Below are positions 1 through 5,276 of a stretch of 5,344 bases of DNA, in pieces. A program made the position numbers and the translations under genes. The stretch is taken from the NCBI GenBank assembly GCA_002352375.1, contig DEIH01000090.1, positions 1 to 5,344 of the forward strand. The letters are read 5' to 3'. The stretch comes from Spirochaeta sp. UBA2779. Its GTDB lineage: Bacteria; Spirochaetota; Spirochaetia; DSM-2461. The first letter of the stretch is position 1; every line of letters starts with the position of its first letter. Under the pieces are notes generated by a model, which saw only the letters and a list, made by a program, of their open reading frames with translations, was not told the DNA's origin and did no database searches.

Positions 1-518
1 GTTTCCTCAAGAAACGGGCCGGCAACAAGAAAATCAGTTCCTTTCATTACCGAAAAAGAACCGGCAAGTCCAATTACAAAGATTCTTACCATACCGCTGA
101 CACTGAGAAAAACACCAATTCCGAGAAGGTTGAGGAACTGACCGATCAGAGGTATCTGTACCTGAGCCATGGGATCGTAAACCTGTGAAGCTCCAAACCC
201 CATCTGAAAGGAAAACAATTGACCCGCTGTTTGGAACACAGCAAAAATTATTTGAAGAAACAGACCCATAATGATACCCAGGGCCACCTCTGCAATCAAT
301 GCCAGAGCATAACCCAGACCTATACCGGGAATCGGTCCATAACTTGTCCCGACATAATAATAAAAGATAATCGCAGAAAAGAAGGCAAGAGCTCCGCGGG
401 CGATGGGAGGAATGGCGGAAGATGAAGTAAGAGGAGCTGTTCTCAGTAATGCCGCTACACGGGCATATACAAGAAAAAAGAGTAATGCTTCATCAATTAA
501 GCCATTCCAATCTATCAT
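1..518 (-). CDS. fliR: FliR, flagellar type III export gate protein (3' part lies beyond the left edge)
   Basis: Integral inner-membrane protein of the flagellar export gate, which sits with FliP and FliQ in the centre of the basal body and forms part of the substrate channel. The frame begins with ATG at 518 (protein start MIDWNGLIDEALLFF) and stays open for 172 codons to the window edge; family members are about 260 residues, so roughly two thirds is present. The visible part is strongly hydrophobic, with membrane segments near residues 10-27, 42-57, 68-98 and 124-150. A conserved-looking stretch, QMGFGASQVYDPM (105-117), fits the FliR family. The ATG overlaps the TGA of fliQ (ATGA), and only a weak GGA lies upstream, so translation is probably coupled to fliQ. 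Identification rests on the hydropathy pattern, this motif and position after fliP-fliQ. The downstream end cannot be judged. Confidence 0.92.
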   Translation of the reverse strand, partial: MIDWNGLIDEALLFFLVYARVAALLRTAPLTSSSAIPPIARGALAFFSAIIFYYYVGTSYGPIPGIGLGYALALIAEVALGIIMGLFLQIIFAVFQTAGQLFSFQMGFGASQVYDPMAQVQIPLIGQFLNLLGIGVFLSVSGMVRIFVIGLAGSFSVMKGTDFLVAGPFLEE

Positions 519-784
519 TTAGCAAGATCCGGTATTCTTTCAAACAATAAAATTGTAAAAGACGTCAGTCTGGTTACCATCCAGCCGAACAATAATGCCA
601 GAACTCCAAGTATTGCCAGAATCTTAGGTACAAAGGTGAGAGTCTGGTCTTGAATACTGGTTGTAGCCTGAAAGATGGAGACTATCAGTCCCACACCCAT
701 AGCAACGATTAGAACCGGTGAGGCTACGGTAATAATGGTAATAACTGCAGATCGCATCAGTTGAATTAAACTTCCTAAATCCAA
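515..784 (-). CDS. fliQ: FliQ, flagellar type III export gate protein, TTG start
   Basis: Small membrane protein of the export gate, packing around FliP and FliR. The protein has 89 residues from the TTG at 784 (MDLGSLIQLMRSAVITII), exactly the usual FliQ length. Two membrane helices are visible, near residues 13-36 and 52-78, joined by the family's polar turn (FQATTSIQDQTLTFVPK, about 38-54). A longer in-frame reading from an ATG at 838 adds 18 residues that overlap the end of fliP and do not look like FliQ. The TTG is chosen because AGGAGGT (797-791) lies 6-7 nt before it and the resulting length fits the family. The GTG at 786 is out of frame. The gene starts 11 nt after fliP and ends in an ATGA overlap with fliR. 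Identification is secure; the start is very likely. Confidence 0.95.
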   Translation of the reverse strand: MDLGSLIQLMRSAVITIITVASPVLIVAMGVGLIVSIFQATTSIQDQTLTFVPKILAILGVLALLFGWMVTRLTSFTILLFERIPDLAK

Positions 785-790
785 ACACTT

Positions 791-797
791 ACCTCCT
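791..797 (-). promoter_or_regulatory. Ribosome binding site of fliQ
   Basis: AGGAGGT on the minus strand, a near-perfect Shine-Dalgarno that shares its first two bases with the TAG stop codon of fliP (798-796). It sits at optimal distance from the TTG at 784 and decides the fliQ start in favour of the 89-residue protein. Confidence 0.85.
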
Positions 798-1599
798 AGT
801 GAAAGCTCATAACAAGTTGACGAACAAGCAGTGTCCATCCGTCAACAAGAACGAACAGGATGAGCTTGAACGGCATTGAGATCATCACCGGAGGCAGCAT
901 TATCATGCCCATGGACATCAACACGGATGCAACAACCATATCGATGATGATAAAGGGAATATAAATATAAATACCAATTCTGAATGCGACTGTAAGCTCA
1001 TGAAGGACAAAAGCTGGAATCAATACATAAGTGGGTACATCGGCAAAGCTTTCCGGCTTTTCCAGACTGGCCATATTCATAAAGAGAGTAATATTCCCTG
1101 AATCTCCAGCCATCTGCTTATACATGAAGTACCTGACTGGAGCAACAGCTTTTTCGTATAGTTCTCCGGTTTGAATTGATCCTTCGGTATAAGGAACAAA
1201 CGCTTCCTGATAGACTTCCGTAAATGTCGGATACATAATAAAAAGAGTCAGAAATAATGCGATACCCATAAGAACTGTTGCAGGAGGAACCTGCTGCAGT
1301 GATAATGCCCGTTTAACAAAATCAAGAACGATGGAGATTCTGAGAAAACTGGTCATCAGTACTGCTATAGATGGTGCCAGACTGATTACAGTTAACAGCA
1401 ACAGGAGCTGAATGGATAAAGCTGTTTCCTGGTTGGAAGCCGGTTCTCTGACTGTTAAATCAACAAACGGAATGGGAAGAGATCCATTTTCACCAAGTCC
1501 CTGCCCACCCTGCCCCGCATCATTCTGCTGTGCAAACAGTGCAGAGCTGAGAAAAATGAACAAAATTATTATTACAGTCATTCTTGTTATGATTTTCAT
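796..1599 (-). CDS. fliP: FliP, flagellar type III export gate protein
   Basis: Main subunit of the flagellar export gate channel (a FliP pentamer with FliQ and FliR in known systems). The protein has 267 residues, slightly longer than enteric FliP (about 245). Residues 1-23 look like a cleavable signal peptide (basic start MKIITR, hydrophobic core, ALFA followed by QQ), then a Gly-rich periplasmic linker (27-40). Membrane segments lie near 61-86, 105-124, 190-227 (two segments) and 243-262. Family signatures are clear: SFLRISIVL (84-92), QQVPPATVLMG (102-112), IPAFVLHELTVAFRIG (194-209), a methionine-rich gate-like stretch MGMIMLPP (230-237) and the end PFKLILFVLVDGW (243-255). The ATG overlaps the fliO stop (ATGA). 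The nearest SD-like GGGAG is about 14 nt away, so coupling to fliO translation is likely. Identification is secure. Confidence 0.97.
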   Translation of the reverse strand: MKIITRMTVIIILFIFLSSALFAQQNDAGQGGQGLGENGSLPIPFVDLTVREPASNQETALSIQLLLLLTVISLAPSIAVLMTSFLRISIVLDFVKRALSLQQVPPATVLMGIALFLTLFIMYPTFTEVYQEAFVPYTEGSIQTGELYEKAVAPVRYFMYKQMAGDSGNITLFMNMASLEKPESFADVPTYVLIPAFVLHELTVAFRIGIYIYIPFIIIDMVVASVLMSMGMIMLPPVMISMPFKLILFVLVDGWTLLVRQLVMSFH

Positions 1600-2198
1600 A
1601 AGTCTTTCAGACGCTCCCTTTGCTTTCGCAGAAAGGATGCATGATCCGTATCAACTGTCTGATCGCTTGTATCTTTCTCGGCCACATCGGAACCGAACCT
1701 GTCTTTAAACAGTCTGGCAAATCCTCTGCCTCCACCAGATGGAGCAAGGGAGGCATTCATATGGATTTCATCAATAGATTCCTTATCATCAATTTCCGAT
1801 ATCAGATTAACCGAGCTGCCGCTGCTTCCAATAAGGTAGATTCGCTTACCAGCCTCGATGAGGTGAAGTGCTGCATCCCCTTTCAGAGGCTGTGTGGAAT
1901 AAAGACGTATGGACACCGATCCTTCTGCTTTTGAACCGGTAAATCTTTTAAGCATCCATACAAATGCATATATAAGTGCAATAACAACTGCAAGAACGAT
2001 AATAACCCTTATAAAATCACCAAAACCCACTCCAGGCATCTGCGTGTCCCCGGGTGCCTGCCCGGTACCCGCATTTTCAGGGGTGGTATTAAGGAGTAAT
2101 TCCGTTTCAGGCGGCCGGTCGGCTTCCTTTGGAGCTTCCTGTGCAAAAGATAAAAATCCTGCACTTAGAAACACAAGTATCAGCGTTAGAGTTTTCAG
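1596..2198 (-). CDS. fliO: FliO, flagellar export gate assembly protein, probable CTG start
   Basis: FliO helps assemble the FliP ring of the export gate. From a CTG at 2198 the protein has 200 residues. It opens with a signal peptide (M)KTLTLILVFLSAGFLSFA, predicted cut before QEAP, then a Pro/Glu/Thr-rich periplasmic linker, one membrane helix near 63-83 (IRVIIVLAVVIALIYAFVWML) followed by KRF, and a soluble cytoplasmic part containing a predicted beta-rich region (104-134) and a basic tail ending FLRKQRERLKDL. The GTG at 2174 would give 192 residues but lies about 29 nt from the ribosome site and removes the basic n-region of the signal peptide. An in-frame TGA at 2219-2217 rules out anything further upstream, and no ATG, GTG or TTG lies in between. 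FliO is poorly conserved, so the name relies on topology and position immediately before fliP. Its stop overlaps the fliP ATG (ATGA). Confidence 0.88.
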   Translation of the reverse strand: MKTLTLILVFLSAGFLSFAQEAPKEADRPPETELLLNTTPENAGTGQAPGDTQMPGVGFGDFIRVIIVLAVVIALIYAFVWMLKRFTGSKAEGSVSIRLYSTQPLKGDAALHLIEAGKRIYLIGSSGSSVNLISEIDDKESIDEIHMNASLAPSGGGRGFARLFKDRFGSDVAEKDTSDQTVDTDHASFLRKQRERLKDL

Positions 2199-2203
2199 TT
2201 TTT

Positions 2204-2210
2204 CCCTCCC
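2204..2210 (-). promoter_or_regulatory. Ribosome binding site of fliO
   Basis: GGGAGGG on the minus strand, 5 nt before the CTG at 2198 and about 29 nt before the first conventional start (GTG at 2174). Its strength and spacing support a CTG start for fliO. It is framed by two copies of GAAAAACTG (2218-2210 and 2204-2196). Confidence 0.7.
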
Positions 2211-2215
2211 AGTTT

Positions 2216-2250
2216 TTCAGCACCGCTTCCTTCCCCGAACCGGTGTTGAA
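2216..2250 (-). other. Intercistronic stem-loop between fliY and fliO
   Basis: In the minus-strand transcript TTCAACACCG (2250-2241) can pair with CGGTGCTGAA (2225-2216): 9 of 10 positions match, with one A/C mismatch, around a 15-nt purine-rich loop containing GGGGAAGGAAG. No U-run follows on either strand, so it does not look like an intrinsic terminator. It begins about 11 nt after the fliY stop and ends 5 nt before the fliO ribosome site, the only gap longer than 20 nt between genes of this operon. It might affect mRNA processing, stability or fliO translation. The structure is seen in sequence; any function is inferred. Confidence 0.45.
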
Positions 2251-2261
2251 ACCCAACTAAC

Positions 2262-3380
2262 TCATCGTTCTGTCATCCTATCCATAGTTGAAACAATTTC
2301 AGTAACACGGACACCGAAGTTCTCGTCAATAACAACAACTTCACCCCGAGCGATAAGATTATTATTTACAAGGATATCAACGGGTTCACCTGCAAGTTTA
2401 TCCAGTTCGATGATAGTACCTTCCCCCATTCCAAGGATATCCTTAATCTTCCATTTTGTTCGTCCAAGCTCTACGGTAAGCTCCATGGAGACGTCCATGA
2501 GCAGGCCGATATTTCTCTGTTCTCCTGAACTCATCGCAGGAGAAAGCTCCGGGAACTGAACTCCCTGAACATTTGGCGGAGGCTGAGATCCGAAGCCGCC
2601 CATCACAGGTGCACCCATATTCGGGTTCATCTGCTGAAAACCACCCATCATACCGGCCATTGGATCTGCAGCCCCGCTGCCCATTCCGGTCATGGGATCC
2701 ATGGTCCCCTGTGGAGCTGCTGCAGCCGGTGCCGGTGCGGCACCGAGTTTCCCTGCAAGTTCTCGAACAAGGTTGAAATCAAACAATTCATAAAGCTTAA
2801 GACTGCCCTGCCCCTCAATTTCAAGATTGTAGATAACAGAGACAAAAGGATCTCCCGGCAGGCCCAGCATCGCTTTTGGAACACTCTGTCCTTCTGGAGA
2901 ATCGGTAAGAATGGTTTCACCAACTTTATCACCAATAGTAGTAACCGAAGCACCTGCTATCTGGCTCATGGCTTCACTTACGGCACTGACAGCTGTTCCA
3001 TTGAGCTCCAGGTCTTCCTGACCTATCATCGGCGACGCAATTTTCAGTGCGTCATCACCCTGGAGGACATACATATGTCCGCCAACCATACCGCTTTTGT
3101 AGTCAAGTTTTATTTCAACTACCTCATCAGGTAATTCGGAAAGAAACTGTTCCCTTCCCGCTGTTTCAAGCCGGGGGGCACCTACAGTAACGCTCTTTAC
3201 CATAATCCCCGAAAGTGTTGCACTCTGAGAGCTGGTAATTTCTGTTAGAAGTCCTAGAACAGCATTCTTTTCGGCATCACTGAGGCCGCCGTCTGCAACA
3301 GGAGTACCCGGCATTTCTGAAGGCGCATCACTCATCAGCAGTGCATCAATTTCGTCCTGGGAGAGAGAGCCGTCGCTCAT
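2262..3380 (-). CDS. fliY: FliY, CheC-like/FliN-type flagellar switch protein
   Basis: C-ring switch component with the FliN torque-generating domain fused to a CheC-like domain. The protein has 372 residues. Residues 6-15 (LSQDEIDALL) form a CheY-binding type peptide almost identical to that of FliM; about 33-210 is the CheC/FliY-like domain; 212-278 is a linker rich in Ala, Pro, Met and Gly; about 288-366 is the SpoA/FliN domain with the highly conserved VELGRTKWKIKDIL (303-316) and LDKLAGEPVDILVNN (326-340). The CheC phosphatase pattern (S/D-x3-E-x2-N-x22-P) is present as S132, E136, S139, P162, with Asn replaced by Ser. The N-terminal copy (GEIGN in Bacillus FliY) is not recognisable. Phosphatase activity is therefore doubtful. 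ATG at 3380 has AAGGAG (3393-3388) 7 nt before it and overlaps the fliM stop (ATGA). Some annotations call this gene fliN. Confidence 0.95.
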   Translation of the reverse strand: MSDGSLSQDEIDALLMSDAPSEMPGTPVADGGLSDAEKNAVLGLLTEITSSQSATLSGIMVKSVTVGAPRLETAGREQFLSELPDEVVEIKLDYKSGMVGGHMYVLQGDDALKIASPMIGQEDLELNGTAVSAVSEAMSQIAGASVTTIGDKVGETILTDSPEGQSVPKAMLGLPGDPFVSVIYNLEIEGQGSLKLYELFDFNLVRELAGKLGAAPAPAAAAPQGTMDPMTGMGSGAADPMAGMMGGFQQMNPNMGAPVMGGFGSQPPPNVQGVQFPELSPAMSSGEQRNIGLLMDVSMELTVELGRTKWKIKDILGMGEGTIIELDKLAGEPVDILVNNNLIARGEVVVIDENFGVRVTEIVSTMDRMTER

Positions 3381-4405
3381 TCTTCGTCTCCTTCGGTAGC
3401 GAGTTCTTCGAACTCATCTTCCTCGATATCTTCGATTTTACGAGTTACCTGCACGGCGAGTTGTTTACCAACAACACCAGGCCTGCAATCAAATTTAGGT
3501 CTATTTCCAAGTTTCAGTACCATAGGATCTCCTACACGGGTTGCTGACAATCTAATAACATTCCCCGGTTGAAGGGTCATAACATCTTTCATAGGAAGGG
3601 TAAGGCTGCCTACTTCCGCTACCAGCGGAATATCTATTCCGGCCAGTCTTTCCCGAAGGACGTTGAGGTTTTCAGTTGTCGCACCCCGACGAACTGAAGA
3701 GTACCAGTACTGGGCTGACAGTTTGGAAATAATGGGCTCAATGGTAAGGTATGGAATACAGAAATTCATCATACCTTCCACTTCTTCCACCTTGGTTTCC
3801 AGGGTTACCAGAACAACCATCTCTGTCGGTGGAACTATCTGCACAAACTGTGGATTTGTTTCAATCTGCCCGAGGCGGGGACGTAAATCGATAACCTGAC
3901 TCCAGGCTTCCCTCATGTTACCGAGAATCCGGACGATGATAGATTCCATAACAGCACGTTCTATTTCAGAAAGTTCACGGTTGATTTTGGCACCTTCGCC
4001 AGGACCACCGAAAAGACGGTCGATAATAGTAAAGGTTATCGCCGGATCAATCTCTAAAATGGCTGAACCGGTTAAAGGATCCATATTAATTACGGCAAGG
4101 GCTGTAGGAGATGGAATTGATCTCAGGAATTCCTCGTATGTCAACTGGTCTACAGAGGCCACATGAACATGAACCATCGATCTCAGCTGGGCGGCCAGAC
4201 TGGTAGTAGTCAGACGTGCAAAAGTTTCGTGCATAAACGAGACAGTTCGAATCTGCTCTTTGGAGAATTTATCCGGACGTCTGAAATCCCAGATCCGGAT
4301 ATTCTTCCTTTCAGCAACCTGCCGGGTATCTTCAGTCTCCGCATCACCGGAACTGATGGCTGTGAGTAACTGATCTATTTCATCCTGTGACAGGACTTCG
4401 GTCAC
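3377..4405 (-). CDS. fliM: FliM, flagellar motor switch protein, GTG start
   Basis: C-ring protein that binds CheY-P and sets the direction of rotation. The protein has 342 residues, typical for the family. In order: N-terminal CheY-P-binding peptide LSQDEIDQLL (5-14), a flexible acidic linker (20-30), a CheC-like middle domain (about 42-230) with the GGxG motif GGPG (133-136) used for contact with FliG, a C-terminal SpoA domain (about 253-325) and a strongly acidic tail (325-342). The GTG at 4405 is chosen because GGAG (4415-4412) lies 6 nt before it and the protein then begins MTEVLSQDEIDQLL as expected. An in-frame TAA (the fliL stop, 4426-4424) excludes longer readings. An ATG two bases upstream (4407) is followed at once by TGA and cannot encode FliM. 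The gene lies 18 nt after fliL and overlaps fliY by ATGA. Confidence 0.97.
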   Translation of the reverse strand: MTEVLSQDEIDQLLTAISSGDAETEDTRQVAERKNIRIWDFRRPDKFSKEQIRTVSFMHETFARLTTTSLAAQLRSMVHVHVASVDQLTYEEFLRSIPSPTALAVINMDPLTGSAILEIDPAITFTIIDRLFGGPGEGAKINRELSEIERAVMESIIVRILGNMREAWSQVIDLRPRLGQIETNPQFVQIVPPTEMVVLVTLETKVEEVEGMMNFCIPYLTIEPIISKLSAQYWYSSVRRGATTENLNVLRERLAGIDIPLVAEVGSLTLPMKDVMTLQPGNVIRLSATRVGDPMVLKLGNRPKFDCRPGVVGKQLAVQVTRKIEDIEEDEFEELATEGDEE

Positions 4406-4411
4406 ATCAAA

Positions 4412-4415
4412 CTCC
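4412..4415 (-). promoter_or_regulatory. Ribosome binding site of fliM
   Basis: GGAG on the minus strand in the 18-nt fliL-fliM gap, 6 nt before the GTG at 4405 and 4 nt before the out-of-frame ATG at 4407. It supports the GTG start. Confidence 0.6.
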
Positions 4416-4423
4416 GATACGGG

Positions 4424-4990
4424 TTACAACCCGATAATCTGATACTGGAGGAACAGAATCTGTTCCACCTCTCCATTGGCCAAAAGGCTGTTGATTTTAC
4501 TAATTAGTTCCTGCTTTACAGCAGCTTCATCAAGAAGCTGTTCTCTTGTTTTCTGACTGAAGTAAAAGCGGATGGTATCCATCAAGGCATCGTTCTTCAT
4601 TGTAAGCTCAGATGAAAGATCTTTAAATTTTTCGCTATCAAATCCAAGCTTTATTTTGGCCGAAACAGTGTATCTTTCTGCATCTGCTGTCTGGGCACGA
4701 AGATCGTAACCTTCACCGTTGAGAAAATCCCACATGGAATACATTGGGACTTCCGTATTGTAGGCATCAGAAATTACAGGGAACTGCCTTGAACGATTTC
4801 CCCGATCCATAAAGCGGTAAGTGAGAAAACTCACAGTAACACTCACTAGAAGGGCAACGATAGCTATAGCGACAAACATCAGCATCTTGGCCATTCGGTC
4901 GGAGAATACTCTTCGTTTTTTAGGTTCTTCAATTGTATCGGAACTCTCTGCCTCTATGGCATTCCCGAGTTCAAGATCCTCATCTGACAT
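4424..4990 (-). CDS. fliL: FliL, flagellar basal body-associated membrane protein
   Basis: Single-pass membrane protein that surrounds or supports the stator near the basal body and affects motor output. The protein has 188 residues: an acidic cytoplasmic N-terminus (1-22), a basic patch EEPKKRRVF (21-29), one membrane helix near 35-58 (MLMFVAIAIVALLVSVTVSFL) and a periplasmic domain whose C-terminal half (about 105-188) carries the FliL pattern: a beta strand (YTVSAKIKLGF), a helical stretch with MDTIRFYFSQKTREQLL (137-153), and the hydrophobic end ILFLQYQIIGL. ATG at 4990 follows the ribosome site GGAGGGTGAT (5005-4996). FliL is weakly conserved; position directly before fliM and the topology make the call firm. 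It is the first gene of the visible operon. motB, its usual spirochaete neighbour, is not found in the 354 nt upstream. Confidence 0.93.
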   Translation of the reverse strand: MSDEDLELGNAIEAESSDTIEEPKKRRVFSDRMAKMLMFVAIAIVALLVSVTVSFLTYRFMDRGNRSRQFPVISDAYNTEVPMYSMWDFLNGEGYDLRAQTADAERYTVSAKIKLGFDSEKFKDLSSELTMKNDALMDTIRFYFSQKTREQLLDEAAVKQELISKINSLLANGEVEQILFLQYQIIGL

Positions 4991-4995
4991 AAGAC

Positions 4996-5005
4996 ATCAC
5001 CCTCC
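4996..5005 (-). promoter_or_regulatory. Ribosome binding site of fliL
   Basis: GGAGGGTGAT on the minus strand, close to the full complement of the 16S rRNA tail (AGGAGGTGAT with one extra G), ending 5 nt before the ATG at 4990. It supports this start over any alternative. Confidence 0.7.
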
Positions 5006-5080
5006 CTCGATGTCGACAAAATTTTACCACAAAAGAGTTAAGGACGCCAGCCCCCAATTCCTCAATGTATAGTATCATAC

Positions 5081-5193
5081 TCCAGGGCAAAGCCCTGGAC
5101 CCGGAGTCGCTCAAGCGACTCCCTGTTCCGCGGCAGAGCCGCGGGGTATGAAACCATGCCTTCCCGGCGCTCATTCGGGAATGAACTTGTTCA
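5081..5193. repeat. Tandem array of hairpins upstream of fliL (REP-like element candidate)
   Basis: Consecutive inverted repeats with almost no spacing. (1) 5081-5099: TCCAGGGC/GCCCTGGA, loop AAA, 8 bp. (2) 5103-5122: GGAGTCGC/GCGACTCC, loop TCAA, 8 bp. (3) 5128-5144: CCGCGGC/GCCGCGG, loop AGA, 7 bp. (4) 5145-5160: GGTATG/CATGCC, loop AAAC, 6 bp with one G-T. (5) 5161-5181: TTCCCG/CGGGAA, 9-nt loop. (6) 5182-5193: TGAAC/GTTCA. The three strongest share the apex GC-(3-4 nt)-GC while their stems differ. CGCTCATT occurs twice (5168-5175, 5197-5204). No U-run follows the array on either strand, so it is not a classic terminator. It resembles GC-rich repetitive extragenic palindromes found in many bacterial genomes, but copy number cannot be judged from one window. 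It lies 91 nt upstream of fliL. Confidence 0.75.
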
Positions 5194-5252
5194 CTCCGCT
5201 CATTTCGCTTGGGAATCAACTATTAGATCAACAATTCATTATTTTATTTTTC

Positions 5253-5276
5253 GGAAATATTCTCGGCAATATTTCC
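5253..5276. other. Perfect 9-bp inverted repeat in AT-rich intergenic DNA
   Basis: GGAAATATT (5253-5261) and AATATTTCC (5268-5276) are exact reverse complements around the 6-nt spacer CTCGGC. In the + direction the T-rich tract lies before the repeat, and in the - direction an A-rich tract follows, so neither orientation has the U-run of an intrinsic terminator. It could be an operator for a dimeric regulator or an RNA stem. Function is unknown. Confidence 0.5.

Noticed and set aside
785..838. Longer FliQ reading from an ATG at 838
   Set aside because: The 18 extra residues overlap the fliP end, do not resemble FliQ, and ignore the strong ribosome site before the TTG at 784.
1909..2559. Plus-strand open frame of 216 codons antisense to fliO and fliY
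   Set aside because: It lies opposite two well-recognised genes and their gap, its protein is Ser/Thr-rich with no recognisable family, and no ribosome site was noted.
5069..5077. TGATACTAT on the minus strand as an extended -10 promoter for fliL
   Set aside because: No acceptable -35 lies 16-18 nt upstream, and the match to TATAAT is only 4 of 6. Sigma-28 and sigma-54 consensus sites were also looked for in 4991-5080 and not found.
4980..5219. Minus-strand open frame of 79 codons overlapping the start of fliL
   Set aside because: It is mostly the hairpin array read as protein and overlaps the well-supported fliL ribosome site and start in another frame.
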